A stretch of 64,000 nt of DNA from Halomonas sp. (lineage in GTDB: Bacteria; Pseudomonadota; Gammaproteobacteria; Pseudomonadales; Halomonadaceae), in contig NZ_JAJUFQ010000002.1 of assembly GCF_029263665.1 (NCBI RefSeq), forward strand, positions 271,510 to 335,509, in the 5' to 3' direction. Under the pieces are notes generated by a model. It did no database searches, had not been told where the DNA came from, and was given only the letters and a program-made list of their open reading frames with translations. The position numbers and the translations under genes are program-made. How positions within the stretch are numbered: position 1 is the first letter of the stretch; the number at the start of each line of letters is the position of its first letter. This document shows positions 53,618-63,557 of the stretch, one piece after another.

Positions 53618-53730
53618 CTCGCGTTGGTGACTAAGTCCATTGAATCCAGGAGTATGGGCTCTAAAACATGAGTTCTTGAATATGAACGCAAAAAATAGTT
53701 GAAGCGTTGAATATCTGATGCTCAAGCAAG

Positions 53731-53760
53731 AAAAAGCCTGACGGCAACGTCAGGCTTTTT
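53731..53760. terminator. Bidirectional terminator between gyrB and gmhB
   Basis: AAAAAGCCTGACG (53731-53743) pairs with CGTCAGGCTTTTT (53748-53760) around GCAA. T-runs occur on both strands, fitting the convergent gyrB and gmhB genes. Confidence 0.95.
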
Positions 53761-53804
53761 CCTTATGTAGATCAGTTGCCTAGTGGGCATGAACAACTTG
53801 CTGT

Positions 53805-54371
53805 TTAAGCGGTGTTCTCTCCAAGCAACCAATCCACAAAGGCTGCCAGATCATCAAGTATCAACGTCGGGTCAATTTCTTCTTCCAGTTCAGGATGTTT
53901 GATCAAGGTGCGTTCTCCCTTGCCCGTGCGCACCAGCACGGGGCGGCAACCAGCTACATTACCTGCTTGCAGGTCACGCAGACTATCGCCGACCATCCAA
54001 CTGCCTTCCAGACTATCGAGACCAAGAGTATCGCGAATCTCTTCGAGCAATCCTGGTAGTGGCTTGCGGCAATGGCAGCCATCCTCGCTGACATGAGGAC
54101 AGTAAGCGATATGATCAATATGCCCACCCGCATCTTCAACCAGTGACAGCATTCGCTGATGCATGGCGGAGAGAGTGGCTTCGTCGTAATAGCCTCGGGC
54201 AATGCCAGACTGATTGGTAGCCACCGCTACCTGCCAACCGTTCTGGCTGAGCCTTGCAATAGCCGCAATGGAGGAAGGGTAGGGGATCCATTCATCGAGA
54301 GACTTTACATAGTCATCCGAGTCCTGGTTGATCACGCCGTCGCGATCAAGAATGACGAGTTTAGGGGCCAT
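53805..54371 (-). CDS. gmhB: D-glycero-beta-D-manno-heptose-1,7-bisphosphate 7-phosphatase
   Basis: HAD-superfamily phosphatase in ADP-heptose synthesis for LPS inner core, 188 residues. The nucleophile motif is L-D-R-D-G-V-I-N, A-T-N-Q-S-G-I-A-R-G-Y-Y is family-typical, and the zinc-binding loop is C-P-H-V-S-E-D-G-C-H-C-R-K-P. Start ATG 54371. hldD and waaF, which act later in the same pathway, lie 6-8 kb to the right. Confidence 0.95.
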   Translation of the reverse strand: MAPKLVILDRDGVINQDSDDYVKSLDEWIPYPSSIAAIARLSQNGWQVAVATNQSGIARGYYDEATLSAMHQRMLSLVEDAGGHIDHIAYCPHVSEDGCHCRKPLPGLLEEIRDTLGLDSLEGSWMVGDSLRDLQAGNVAGCRPVLVRTGKGERTLIKHPELEEEIDPTLILDDLAAFVDWLLGENTA

Positions 54372-54440
54372 GTTCGTTGCCGGAGTAAATTCTTGGATGG
54401 CCCAGTGTAGAGCAAGTTTTCACATAATTCAGTGTCACCA

Positions 54441-54456
54441 TGTTTCACGTGGAACA
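54441..54456. other. parS: parS site 4 (one mismatch)
   Basis: TGTTTCACGTGGAACA differs from the palindrome at one base (G for A at position 12). It is in the gap upstream of gmhB. Confidence 0.85.
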
Positions 54457-54497
54457 TCACACAGGCAACGAGCAATGGTCATTTTTCCAGGTTCACG

Positions 54498-54513
54498 TGT
54501 TTCACGTGAAACA
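54498..54513. other. parS: parS site 5
   Basis: Perfect TGTTTCACGTGAAACA, 57 bases from site 4, between gmhB and the LysR gene. Confidence 0.95.
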
Positions 54514-54573
54514 CTCTTAAGGTTGGGAAGGAGGGCGAGAGCCAAGAAGGAGTGATGACCTCCATATTTATTC

Positions 54574-55485
54574 TCATGCATCGGGTAGGCGCTGTGAAAG
54601 AAAATCGATCAATACCTGTACTCGTAAGGGCATGCCGTTGCGGGATGGAGTGACCGCATAGACACCGATCTCGGGTAATACCCAGTCGGTAAGGATTTCA
54701 CATAGATTTCCTGCTTTCAGCGCATCGAAGATAATGGCACGAGAGCTCTGAACGATCCCTAAACCTTGTTCTGCGGCTAGTGTCAGTGCATGGCCATAGT
54801 TGGCTCTGAACCTTCCATTGATGGGAATGGAGAGTTGCTCACCGTCCTTGCGGAATATCCAGCGCTGAGAGCCACGAAAATGGGTGTAATGCAGGCAGTC
54901 GTGGTGCAGCAAGTCCGTCGGGTGGCGGGGGATACCGTGCACGTCCAGATACTCTGGAGAGGCAGCGATGATACGTTGGTCCGTGGCGATGCGCCGTGCC
55001 ACCAGACGTGAGTCTTCGAGATGACCTATGCGGATGGCAAGATCGAAGCCGTCGCCTACGATATCGCTGAAGCTGTCATTGAATACGGCGTCCAGGCTGA
55101 CGTTCGGATGCAGGTTCAAGAATTCCGGGAGACAAGGCGCGATATGCAGACGTCCATAATTAACGGGCAGAGAGATTCTGATCTCCCCTGAGAGAGCTCC
55201 TTCGTGTTCGGATAGCCGCTGACTGGCGATGCTGATTGCCTCAACAGCTGGCAAGACGTCTGCCAGGTATTCACTACCCGCAGTAGTGAGTGATACGGAG
55301 CGGGTGGTGCGATGCAGCAGGCGAACACCGAGGCGTTGCTCAAGGGCATCCAGGCGACGGCTTACCGCGCCAGTGGTGAGATGGAGGCGCTCACCTGCCT
55401 GACGCAGGGAACCTCGGCGAGCGACTTCTGCAAAGGTGACAATGTCATCCAGGCTGGTGCCTGGGCTGGGGTAGTTTGAGGACAC
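54574..55485 (-). CDS. LysR-family transcriptional regulator
   Basis: A 303-residue LysR regulator with an N-terminal winged helix (F-A-E-V-A-R-R-G-S-L-R-Q-A-G-E-R-L, then T-T-G-A-V-S-R-R-L-D-A-L-E-Q-R-L-G-V-R-L-L-H-R-T-T-R) and a C-terminal substrate-binding domain. It diverges from the dehydrogenase gene at 55630 across about 145 bases, the classical arrangement for a LysR protein and its target. Effector unknown. Confidence 0.93.
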   Translation of the reverse strand: MSSNYPSPGTSLDDIVTFAEVARRGSLRQAGERLHLTTGAVSRRLDALEQRLGVRLLHRTTRSVSLTTAGSEYLADVLPAVEAISIASQRLSEHEGALSGEIRISLPVNYGRLHIAPCLPEFLNLHPNVSLDAVFNDSFSDIVGDGFDLAIRIGHLEDSRLVARRIATDQRIIAASPEYLDVHGIPRHPTDLLHHDCLHYTHFRGSQRWIFRKDGEQLSIPINGRFRANYGHALTLAAEQGLGIVQSSRAIIFDALKAGNLCEILTDWVLPEIGVYAVTPSRNGMPLRVQVLIDFLSQRLPDA

Positions 55486-55629
55486 AGCCGCTCTCCGTTT
55501 GAGGTGGGCATTACCCTTTACTGTTGCATAAGTCTCAAGACTGTTTCGATATCTTTTCGATGGCTCCTGAGGATGGCAAGAGAGGAGGATGTTGAAAACG
55601 CATTCGGTCTATCTACAGGAGAAGTGTCA

Positions 55630-56730
55630 ATGCAACAGCCGTCATTCGAGAAGCAAGCAGGAGAAGTCGAGACGTTCTGGGCGTATCAATCGACAGGACT
55701 TGGAATGGACCGCCTGACAAGGACTGAGATAAAGCGGCGACCACTGGCCGAGGATGAAGTCCGTATCAGGGTTGCAGCAGCGGCCACGAACTATCGTGAT
55801 CTGGCGTTGGCCAAGGGTGAGTACTTGCCGCACATGAAACGACCCTTTGTCCCACTTTCAGAGGGAGCCGGTATTGTCACAGAAGTCGGCGGCAAGATAA
55901 CCGATCTCAAGGTAGGGGATGCTGTGCTGGGTCACTACACTCGCGATTGGCTGGAAGGTGAGTTTCACGCTCGTTATCACGATAGCAAGGTGGGTGGCCC
56001 TGTCGATGGCTGGCTGGCACAGGAAGTCATCATGCCCCGCAGGGCCTTGCTCGAAGTGCCAGAAGGCTGGACATTGGAACAGGCTGCGAGCCTGGCGATT
56101 TCCGGAGTGACGGCATGGAGAGCTCTGGGAGGCAGCATGGACTCGCTTGCGCAGCTCGCTGGCCAATATGTTCTGATTGAAGGTACTGGCAATGTCTCGT
56201 TGCAGGCATTGGACATTGCGGCTAAAGCCGGTGCATTCCCTGTTGTTCTGACATCACGACCCCAGTACCAGCAGGCATTGCTTGGAATGGGGGCTTGCGC
56301 TGTTATCGGGCCTGGCAGTCTGGAGCAACGGCGTCAATGGATCATGGATGCAACTCAGGATCAGGGGGTGAGTCTGGCCATTGATGTCATCGGTGGGGAT
56401 ACCCTGCTGTCCTTGATACTGCCTCTGATGCGTGAAGAGGGCAGGGTGGCCATTGTCGGCTTTCTTGACAGCCCGAAGGTGAGTGGAGACCTGATTGGCC
56501 CCATGCTGAAGGGAATGCTACGACTGGAGGGCATCAGTGTCGGTAGCCGCCAGAATTTCGCAGACCTTCTGGAATTCATGCAGCACCACAACCTACGACC
56601 CAAAATTGCCGCAAGGTATTCTCCCGATGAAATACAACAGGCATTGACGCAGCGTGTTGATGGGTTGGGCAAGGTCGTTATCGTTGTTGATCCTTCCATT
56701 GCGGGCAGCGTGGTGGGAGAGAATGCATGA
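55630..56730 (+). CDS. MDR-superfamily NAD(P)-dependent alcohol dehydrogenase-like protein
   Basis: A 366-residue medium-chain dehydrogenase/reductase. The GroES-like domain has A-A-A-A-T-N-Y-R-D-L-A-L-A-K-G and V-P-L-S-E-G-A-G-I-V-T-E-V-G. A Rossmann domain follows from about residue 185 (V-L-I-E-G-T-G-N-V-S-L-Q-A-L). The four-Cys structural zinc cluster and the usual catalytic Cys are missing, so it is probably a zinc-independent reductase. Start at ATG 55630 behind AGGAG; the frame extends back to 55504. Likely controlled by the divergent LysR protein. Confidence 0.88.
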   Translation: MQQPSFEKQAGEVETFWAYQSTGLGMDRLTRTEIKRRPLAEDEVRIRVAAAATNYRDLALAKGEYLPHMKRPFVPLSEGAGIVTEVGGKITDLKVGDAVLGHYTRDWLEGEFHARYHDSKVGGPVDGWLAQEVIMPRRALLEVPEGWTLEQAASLAISGVTAWRALGGSMDSLAQLAGQYVLIEGTGNVSLQALDIAAKAGAFPVVLTSRPQYQQALLGMGACAVIGPGSLEQRRQWIMDATQDQGVSLAIDVIGGDTLLSLILPLMREEGRVAIVGFLDSPKVSGDLIGPMLKGMLRLEGISVGSRQNFADLLEFMQHHNLRPKIAARYSPDEIQQALTQRVDGLGKVVIVVDPSIAGSVVGENA

Positions 56731-56772
56731 TGATGTTCCGGCTGTTGTTGAGGCCTGTTGTTGAAACTTAGT

Positions 56773-56798
56773 GTTGAGAGTGGAAGTTGAGAGTGGAA
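56773..56798. repeat. Tandem repeat of GTTGAGAGTGGAA
   Basis: Two perfect 13-base copies followed by a degenerate continuation (GTTGGAAGCC), in the gap between the dehydrogenase gene and parS site 6. The purine-rich stretch reaches about 56830. Confidence 0.85.
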
Positions 56799-56893
56799 GT
56801 TGGAAGCCGGTGTTAGAGTCAAGGTTGAGAAGCGTATCGAGGAATGAAAGGAAGTTGGAACAACACCGAGGCGAGTGTACGACGAAGCGAAGG

Positions 56894-56909
56894 TGTTTCA
56901 CGTGAAACA
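56894..56909. other. parS: parS site 6
   Basis: Perfect TGTTTCACGTGAAACA between the dehydrogenase gene and the glyS terminator; the most distal site seen, about 9.5 kb from the dnaA start. Confidence 0.95.
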
Positions 56910-56930
56910 TCATCGCTGAATATCCCAAAG

Positions 56931-56960
56931 CAAAGGGCCGATCCCAGGATCGGCCCTTTG
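56931..56960 (-). terminator. Terminator downstream of glyS
   Basis: A 14-base perfect stem CAAAGGGCCGATCC (56931-56944) and GGATCGGCCCTTTG (56947-56960). The two central bases (CA) cannot form a loop alone, so the innermost pairs open. It lies about 28 bases past the glyS stop. Confidence 0.8.
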
Positions 56961-56987
56961 TTCAGGCGATAAACCGTAGAAGGCTGC

Positions 56988-59054
56988 TTATTGCTGCAGT
57001 TCTGCGATATCCGCGACTTCCAGGAACAGAGCCTGGAGACTGGCCAGCAATGCCAGGCGGTTGTTGCGAACGGCAGTGTCATCCGCCATGACCATGACCT
57101 GGTCAAAGAAGGCATCAACAGGTGCGCGCAAGCTGGCGAGAACGTCCAGAGCGTCGCTGTAGCGAGCGTTCTGGAACAAAGGCGTCACTTGGTCACGGCA
57201 ACGGGTGACGGCCTCGTACAGCGCTTTCTCGGCATCTTCCGAGAGCAGGCTGGCATCAACGCTGATGCTGCCATCGTGTTCCTGTTTGGACAGGATGTTG
57301 GAAACGCGCTTGTTGGCAGCCGCCAGAGCCGCCGCTTCTTCGCGAGACGCGAAGAGATGCACGGCGCGTAGACGACGAGCGAAGTCCAGTGGCGTAGTGA
57401 CTGGACGGGCACGTACCGCGAGATAGACTTCTGCGCCGATACCTTCGTCGTGAGACCAGGCACGGAAGCGTTCCAGCATGTAGTCGAGCACTTCCTGTAC
57501 CAGGCCTTCAGCCTTGGGTAGCTCCTTATGCTGAGCTACTGCCAGCTCAAGCAGTTGGCGCAGATCCAGGTCCAGTTCACCCTTGATCATGATGTTCAGC
57601 GTACCGATGGCAGCACGGCGCAGAGCGAAGGGGTCTTTGGTGCCACTTGGACGCTGGCCGATGCCGAAGATACCAGTCAGCGTGTCCAGGCGGTCGGCGA
57701 TGGCCAGTGCCTGACCAGTACGAGTCGCAGGGATCTCGTCGGCAGCGAAGCGTGGCAGGTACTGCTCTTCCAGGGCCTTGGCGACTTCGGCGTCCTCGCC
57801 ATCGTGCTCGGCGTAATAGCGTCCCATGATGCCCTGCAGTTCAGGGAACTCCAGCACCATCTCGGTAACCAGGTCGCACTTGGCCAATTGTGTGGCACGG
57901 CGGGCCTTGTCCTCGTCACCACCAATCTTCCTGGCGATGTGGGCGGCGATATTGGCACTACGGGCGGCTTTATCGGCAAGAGTCCCCAGCTTCTGCTGAA
58001 AGACGACATTGGCCAGGCCGGAAAAGCGGTCAGCGAGCTTGTGCTTGCGGTCGGTCTCGTAGAAGAAGGCGGCATCGGCCAGGCGGGGGCGAATCACTTT
58101 CTCGTTACCGGCAATGACCTTTTCCGGCTCGCTGCTGTCGATATTCGAGATGGTAATGAAGGCCGGCTTGAGCTGGCCTTCGCTATCCAGCAGGTGGAAG
58201 TATTTCTGGTTGGCCTTCATGGATGAGACCAGGCATTCCGCCGGCACTTCCAGGAAGCGCTCATCGAAGTTACCTGTCAGTGCCACGGGCCACTCCACCA
58301 GGCCGTTGACCTCATCGAGCAGGTCTTCGTCGATCACGGCAGTGGCGTCGAGCAGTTCAGCTTCTGCCAGCACCTGCTCAAGAATGCGACTACGGCGCTC
58401 TGCGCGGTCGGCGATGACCCAGGCATCGGCCAGGCTCTTGAGATAGTCATCGGCATGTGCGAGCTCAATGGCCTGCGGCGCGTGGAAGCGATGACCGAAG
58501 GTGGTGCGGCCGGAGTCCAGGTCAAGCACGCTGGCAGGTACGACCTTGTCTCCGTATAGCACGACAAGCCAGTGTGCCGGGCGGGAAAACTCGGTACGTG
58601 AAGCCCCCCAGCGCATGTTCTTGGGCACCGGCAGGGAGGCCACAGCCTTCTCCAGGATGGCGGGCAGCAGGGAAGTCGTTGCTTCCCCCTGCTGTTGCTC
58701 GCGGAAGCCGAGCCAGGTGCCCTTGTCGGTTTCCAGATGGATCAGTTGATCCACGCTGACACCGCAGGAACGGGCAAAGCCTTCGGCGGCCTTGGTCGGT
58801 TGACCGTCCTTGAAGGCGGCTGCCAGCGCGGGGCCTCGTTTCTCGACTTCGCGATCGGGCTGCTTGTCGCTCAGGCCTTCCACGCGAACTGCGAGGCGAC
58901 GCGGTGTGGAATAGGCGGTGGTGCCTTCGAAAGCTACGCCTGCTTCATCCAGGCCACGGCGAATACCATCAGCGAGGCTGTCGGACAGGGCATTGATGGC
59001 GCCCGGCGGAAGCTCTTCTACGCCGAGTTCGACCAATAGGGTTTGGGCTGCCAT
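56988..59054 (-). CDS. glyS: Glycine-tRNA ligase beta subunit
   Basis: Large subunit of the heterotetrameric bacterial glycyl-tRNA synthetase, 688 residues (E. coli 689). N-terminal L-L-V-E-L-G-V-E-E-L-P-P-G and R-R-L-A-V-R-V, the HD-like central region, and a C-terminal anticodon-binding-like domain with P-V-D-A-F-F-D-Q-V-M-V-M are characteristic. Start ATG 59054, two bases from the glyQ stop. Confidence 0.98.
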   Translation of the reverse strand: MAAQTLLVELGVEELPPGAINALSDSLADGIRRGLDEAGVAFEGTTAYSTPRRLAVRVEGLSDKQPDREVEKRGPALAAAFKDGQPTKAAEGFARSCGVSVDQLIHLETDKGTWLGFREQQQGEATTSLLPAILEKAVASLPVPKNMRWGASRTEFSRPAHWLVVLYGDKVVPASVLDLDSGRTTFGHRFHAPQAIELAHADDYLKSLADAWVIADRAERRSRILEQVLAEAELLDATAVIDEDLLDEVNGLVEWPVALTGNFDERFLEVPAECLVSSMKANQKYFHLLDSEGQLKPAFITISNIDSSEPEKVIAGNEKVIRPRLADAAFFYETDRKHKLADRFSGLANVVFQQKLGTLADKAARSANIAAHIARKIGGDEDKARRATQLAKCDLVTEMVLEFPELQGIMGRYYAEHDGEDAEVAKALEEQYLPRFAADEIPATRTGQALAIADRLDTLTGIFGIGQRPSGTKDPFALRRAAIGTLNIMIKGELDLDLRQLLELAVAQHKELPKAEGLVQEVLDYMLERFRAWSHDEGIGAEVYLAVRARPVTTPLDFARRLRAVHLFASREEAAALAAANKRVSNILSKQEHDGSISVDASLLSEDAEKALYEAVTRCRDQVTPLFQNARYSDALDVLASLRAPVDAFFDQVMVMADDTAVRNNRLALLASLQALFLEVADIAELQQ

Positions 59055-59056
59055 GC

Positions 59057-60055
59057 TTATGCGTCTCCCTGTTCTGTCTGCGTTTCGTTATCGAGAAGTT
59101 CACGCCGTAATGCCTCGGGGGCCAGCGGGAAGCCGGCAGCCTTGCGTGATTCGTAATAGGCGTGAGCTACGTCCCGGGCCATGGTACGTACGCGCAGGAT
59201 ATAGCGCTGGCGTTCGGTAACCGAAATGGCATGACGGGCGTCGAGAAGGTTGAAAGTGTGGGAAGCCTTGAGTACCTGCTCATAGGCGGGCAACGGCAGT
59301 GTTGCTGCCAACAGTTTCTGGCACTCGGATTCCTGATGGTCGAAGTTGCGGAACAGGGCGTCGACGTCGGCGTACTCGAAGTTGTAGGTGGACTGTTCGC
59401 GCTCGTTCTGCAGGTAGACATCGCCGTAGGTGACGATGCTGCCATCGGGTGCCTTGGTCCATACCAGGTCGTAGACACTGTCCACATCCTGCAGGTACAT
59501 GGCAATGCGCTCCAGGCCATAGGTCAGCTCACCGGTGACCGGGAAGCACTCGATGCCGCCGGCTTGCTGGAAGTAGGTGAACTGAGTCACTTCCATGCCG
59601 TTGAGCCAGATCTCCCAGCCAAGGCCCCAGGCACCGAGGGTAGGGGATTCCCAGTTGTCCTCGACAAAGCGAATGTCGTGAACCAGCGGGTCAAGGCCGA
59701 GGCGCTTCAGAGAACCGAGGTACAGCTCCTGAAGATTATCCGGTGATGGCTTCATCACCACCTGAAATTGGTAATAGTGCTGTAGGCGGTTGGGGTTCTC
59801 ACCGTAACGGCCATCGGTGGGGCGACGAGAAGGTTGCACGTAGGCCGAATTCCAGGTCTCGGGGCCGATGGAGCGCAGGAAGGTTGCCGGGTGAAAGGTA
59901 CCTGCGCCCACCTCCATGTCCAGCGGCTGCATGATCACGCAGCCTTGTTCTGCCCAGTACTGTTGCAGAGCGAGGATCAGGCCCTGGAAGGTTGTCACGT
60001 CGGGTGTCGACGGAGATGTCGATGACGTCGTCGACTGGGTTGCTGAATGAGTCAT
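59057..60055 (-). CDS. glyQ: Glycine-tRNA ligase alpha subunit
   Basis: Catalytic alpha subunit, 332 residues. [32 protein letters not shown] and [15 protein letters not shown] are invariant family segments. The first 18 residues are a Ser/Thr-rich extension. Start taken at ATG 60055; ATG 60076 is an alternative and the frame runs to 60112. It diverges from hldD. Confidence 0.97.
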   Translation of the reverse strand: MTHSATQSTTSSTSPSTPDVTTFQGLILALQQYWAEQGCVIMQPLDMEVGAGTFHPATFLRSIGPETWNSAYVQPSRRPTDGRYGENPNRLQHYYQFQVVMKPSPDNLQELYLGSLKRLGLDPLVHDIRFVEDNWESPTLGAWGLGWEIWLNGMEVTQFTYFQQAGGIECFPVTGELTYGLERIAMYLQDVDSVYDLVWTKAPDGSIVTYGDVYLQNEREQSTYNFEYADVDALFRNFDHQESECQKLLAATLPLPAYEQVLKASHTFNLLDARHAISVTERQRYILRVRTMARDVAHAYYESRKAAGFPLAPEALRRELLDNETQTEQGDA

Positions 60056-60163
60056 TGGATGAGCACCGTTGGCCATGAATTCACAAGCCGTCAAGTATAC
60101 AATCAGTGGCAATTAGGTTATAGGCGCAGGCTTCACGCTGCTGCCAAAGTAAAGGGGATTCCC

Positions 60164-61120
60164 ATGATCGTAGTTACAGGCGGAGCCGGCTTCATCGGCT
60201 CGAATCTGGTCAAGGCGCTCAATGAGCGCGGCCGTACCGATGTGCTGGTGGTGGATGACCTGAGTGATGGCACCAAGTTCATCAACCTGGCGGATCTGAC
60301 GCTGGGCGATTACATGGACAAGGATGAGTTCCTGGCTCGGGTCAAGGCCCACATGCGAGGTGAACTCAACCAGTTGCCACCCATCGAGGCGATCTTCCAT
60401 GAAGGCGCCTGCTCGGATACCACCGAGTGGGATGGCAAGTTCATGCTCGAGAACAACTTCACCTATTCCAAGGAGCTGTTGCACTTCTGCGAGCAGGAAG
60501 GCATTCCATTCCTGTATGCGTCATCGGCAGCGACCTATGGCGGTAGTGAAGTGTTCGTCGAATCTCCCGAGCATGAGAAGCCGCTCAATGTCTATGGCTA
60601 TTCCAAGCTGTTGTTCGACCAGTATGTACGCTCTCTGGAGGGCAAGCTGACGACTCAGGTGGCGGGGTTCCGTTACTTCAACGTCTATGGCCCCCGTGAG
60701 CAGCACAAGGGCAAGATGGCCAGCGTGGCCTTCCATAACCATACCCAGGTGCGGGCAGGTGACAATCTGCGCCTGTTCGGCGCTTACGACGGCTATGAAG
60801 CGGGCATGCAGAGCCGTGACTTCGTCTACGTGGGAGACGTCGTCAAGGTCAACCTGTGGTTCCTTGATAACCCCCAGGCTCGCGGTATCTATAATCTGGG
60901 AACTGGCCGTGCCGAGCCGTTCAAGGCCATTGGCGAGGCTGTGATCGACTATTACGGCACAGGCAAGATCGACTACATCGACTTCCCCGATGAACTCAAG
61001 GGGCGCTATCAGAGCTACACCCGGGCGGATATTTCCCGCTTGCGTGAAGTTGGCTACGACGAGGAATTCCGCACCGTGGCTCAAGGGGTGCGAGAGTACC
61101 TGGAGTGGTTGAATGCCTGA
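60164..61120 (+). CDS. hldD: ADP-L-glycero-D-manno-heptose 6-epimerase
   Basis: Final step of ADP-heptose synthesis for LPS core. A 318-residue short-chain dehydrogenase-type epimerase with [25 protein letters not shown] and catalytic Tyr/Lys in Y-G-Y-S-K, as well as [14 protein letters not shown]. Start ATG 60164 behind AAAGGGGA; the frame extends back to 60047. Its end overlaps waaF by eight bases. Confidence 0.97.
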   Translation: MIVVTGGAGFIGSNLVKALNERGRTDVLVVDDLSDGTKFINLADLTLGDYMDKDEFLARVKAHMRGELNQLPPIEAIFHEGACSDTTEWDGKFMLENNFTYSKELLHFCEQEGIPFLYASSAATYGGSEVFVESPEHEKPLNVYGYSKLLFDQYVRSLEGKLTTQVAGFRYFNVYGPREQHKGKMASVAFHNHTQVRAGDNLRLFGAYDGYEAGMQSRDFVYVGDVVKVNLWFLDNPQARGIYNLGTGRAEPFKAIGEAVIDYYGTGKIDYIDFPDELKGRYQSYTRADISRLREVGYDEEFRTVAQGVREYLEWLNA

Positions 61121-62168
61121 GGCAGCCATGGCTGAAGTCAGCAAGCTTCAGAAAGAACGTCTTGCTGGTCAGCGCATGTTGGTGATTGGCCCCAGCTGGG
61201 TGGGTGACATGGTCATGGCCCAGAGCCTGTTCAAGACGCTCAAGGGTCAGGGGGCTGGCTATCTTGCCGTGGTAGCTCCTGCCTGGTCTCGGCCTATCAT
61301 CGAGCGTATGCCGGAAGTTGACGAAGTGGTCGAGTTGCCGGTGGGGCACGGTCAGTTCGGCTTTTCTTCCCGTCGGGCACTGGCCAGAGGGCTGCGTGGG
61401 CGTTTCGATCAGGCTGTGGTACTGCCGCGTTCCTGGAAATCTGCCCTGGTGCCGTTCCTGGCCAGGGTGCCTCATCGGGTGGGCTTTACCGGCGAGCAGC
61501 GCTATGTGCTGCTCAACGAGCGCCGTATCCTGGACAGGACGGTGCTTGACCAGACCGTGAAGCGTTTCGTCTCGCTTGGGTTGCCCGACGTCCAGGCCAG
61601 GCTCGGCGGTTTCTTCATTCCGCAACCCAGCCTGCGGCACGATGAGCAGAACCTTGCCCGTCTGCTGGCCAGCCATGGGCTTGGTGAACGTCCAGCCATT
61701 GGCATGATGCCAGGAGCGGAATATGGCCCTGCCAAACAGTGGCCTCTGGCGTATTTCCATCAACTGGCAGCGGCCCTGGTCGAACGCGGCTTTGAGATTC
61801 GCGTCTTCGGCGGCCCAAAGGACAAGCCAGCAGGCGAGGAAATTGTCTCCGGCCTTGAGCACGCCTATAACCTGTGTGGGGAAACGCGTCTGGAAGATGC
61901 AGTGGACCTGCTCGGCGATTGCCAGCAAGTCGTCACCAATGATTCTGGTCTGATGCATGTGGCGGCAGCCGTAGGCACCCGGATTCAGGCCATCTATGGA
62001 TCCTCCAGCCCATCCTATACGCCTCCTTTGACGGATAATGCCCAAGTGCACTATCTGGCACTGGAGTGCTCCCCTTGTTTCGAGCGCAACTGCCCTCTGG
62101 GCCATACCAACTGCCTCAAGCAGATCACGCCCGAGCGTCTTCTGGCAGCCATCATCGATGGTGCTTGA
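61113..62168 (+). CDS. waaF: LPS heptosyltransferase II
   Basis: GT9-family transferase that adds the second L,D-heptose to the inner core, 351 residues. [15 protein letters not shown] and [11 protein letters not shown] are WaaF hallmarks; the sugar-nucleotide site includes [12 protein letters not shown]. Start ATG 61113 has GGAG seven bases upstream; ATG 61128, behind GAGG, is nearly as good. Coupled to hldD by overlap. Confidence 0.95.
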   Translation: MPEAAMAEVSKLQKERLAGQRMLVIGPSWVGDMVMAQSLFKTLKGQGAGYLAVVAPAWSRPIIERMPEVDEVVELPVGHGQFGFSSRRALARGLRGRFDQAVVLPRSWKSALVPFLARVPHRVGFTGEQRYVLLNERRILDRTVLDQTVKRFVSLGLPDVQARLGGFFIPQPSLRHDEQNLARLLASHGLGERPAIGMMPGAEYGPAKQWPLAYFHQLAAALVERGFEIRVFGGPKDKPAGEEIVSGLEHAYNLCGETRLEDAVDLLGDCQQVVTNDSGLMHVAAAVGTRIQAIYGSSSPSYTPPLTDNAQVHYLALECSPCFERNCPLGHTNCLKQITPERLLAAIIDGA

Positions 62169-62861
62169 ATGTCTCGCACCACTCGCTTGTTTGTCCTGAT
62201 GCAGACACTGCGCCGCCATCGTTATCCGGTGAGTGGGCAGGCCTTGGCCGAAGAATTGGGTGTCTCGTTACGGACGCTGTATCGTGATATTGCCGAGCTC
62301 AAGGTACTGGGCGCCGATATCGAAGGTGAACCCGGCATGGGCTATGTGCTCAAGCCGGGTTTCCTGCTCCCCCCGCTGATGTTTTCCAACAGTGAGATCG
62401 AAGCGTTGGCCCTGGGACTGGACTGGGTGGCCCGACGAAGTGGCGACGACCGATTGGCAGTATCTGCCAGTGAAGTACTGACCAAGGTTGCCGCGGTGCT
62501 TCCGGGAGAACTGCGCCATCAGTTGGAAGACTCTGCCATGTTGGTGGCGCCTGCTGCCAAGCCTCCCCAGACAATAGAGCTGAGCGTGTTGCACCGTGCC
62601 ATACGTGAGGAACGCAAGCTCACGATTATCTATCGCGATGCAGAGAAACGCGCGACGACTAGGACCATCTGGCCTTTTATCATTGCTTTCTTCGAGTCTG
62701 TCTGCATCGTTGCTGCCTGGTGTGAGCTGAGGCAATCCTTTCGCCATTTCCGGGTCGATCGAATGACCCACGCAACGGTACTGGAACAGCGTTATCCTAG
62801 GCGCAGGCAAGCGTTACATGCTGCCTGGCGCAAGACACTTCACACTGCTGACAAGAACTGA
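62169..62861 (+). CDS. YafY-type HTH/WYL-domain transcriptional regulator
   Basis: A 230-residue regulator beginning directly after the waaF stop. The N-terminal HTH_11 has L-R-R-H-R-Y-P-V-S-G-Q-A-L-A-E-E-L-G-V-S and R-T-L-Y-R-D-I-A-E-L. A WYL-like domain runs from about residue 135 (I-R-E-E-R-K-L-T-I-I-Y), with a degenerate W-C-E-L-R and F-R-V-D-R-M. Target and ligand unknown; the abutting position suggests cotranscription with waaF or an internal promoter. Confidence 0.88.
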   Translation: MSRTTRLFVLMQTLRRHRYPVSGQALAEELGVSLRTLYRDIAELKVLGADIEGEPGMGYVLKPGFLLPPLMFSNSEIEALALGLDWVARRSGDDRLAVSASEVLTKVAAVLPGELRHQLEDSAMLVAPAAKPPQTIELSVLHRAIREERKLTIIYRDAEKRATTRTIWPFIIAFFESVCIVAAWCELRQSFRHFRVDRMTHATVLEQRYPRRRQALHAAWRKTLHTADKN

Positions 62862-62916
62862 CAGCATTCCGGACTATGCTGCATGAGTGATTACCTAGTC
62901 ATGCAGGAGAAACCCG

Positions 62917-63549
62917 ATGCAAGAACCGCTCGTTTTCTATACCAACCCCTTGTCACGCAGCAGCATTGTCCATTGGATGCTGGAAGAGGTTGGCGCTCCC
63001 TACAGCATGGAAATCATTGAATTCGGTGATGCCATGAAATCGCCGGAATACCTGGCCATCAATCCCATGGGTAAGGTACCGGCGCTGCGCCATGGCGATG
63101 TCGTGGTGACCGAAGCGGCAGCTATTTGTGCCTATCTGGCCGACGCCTTTCCCGAAGCTGGACTCGCACCCCCCCCAGCCGAACGGGGAGACTACTATCG
63201 CTGGCTGTTTTTCTCCGCAGGGCCGGTAGAAATGGCCGCTTCACTCAAGAACACGGGGTTTCAGCCCACCCCGGAACAGCAAGTTGCCCTCGGCTATGGC
63301 TGCTATGAACACGTAATAGAGGCCCTGGTCTCCGCTGTGAAGGGCAAGCGCTACATTGCTGGCGATAACTTCTCGGCAGCGGATGTCTATGTTGGTTCTC
63401 ACCTGCGCTGGGGCATGCAGTTTGGTTCTCTGGAAAAGCGTCCAGAGTTCGAAGCCTATTGTGAAGGCCTGGCTCAACGCCCTGCGCAGCAAAAGGTCAT
63501 GGCTTTCATTCAGCAGGCCATGGCGGAAAAGGAAAGCGGCGCGAACTGA
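62917..63549 (+). CDS. Glutathione S-transferase family protein
   Basis: A 210-residue cytosolic GST. The N-terminal thioredoxin-like domain begins L-V-F-Y-T-N-P-L-S-R-S-S, with the glutathione-binding N-P-M-G-K-V-P-A-L and E-A-A-A-I-C-A-Y-L-A; the helical domain contains F-S-A-A-D-V-Y-V-G. Start ATG 62917 behind CAGGAG. Substrate unknown. It converges on the VOC gene with eight bases between them. Confidence 0.92.
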   Translation: MQEPLVFYTNPLSRSSIVHWMLEEVGAPYSMEIIEFGDAMKSPEYLAINPMGKVPALRHGDVVVTEAAAICAYLADAFPEAGLAPPPAERGDYYRWLFFSAGPVEMAASLKNTGFQPTPEQQVALGYGCYEHVIEALVSAVKGKRYIAGDNFSAADVYVGSHLRWGMQFGSLEKRPEFEAYCEGLAQRPAQQKVMAFIQQAMAEKESGAN

Positions 63550-63557
63550 AGGTCAGC

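Noticed and set aside
54328..54555. 75-codon plus-strand frame
   Set aside because: It spans the gmhB start and two parS palindromes; the apparent peptide comes from those sites.
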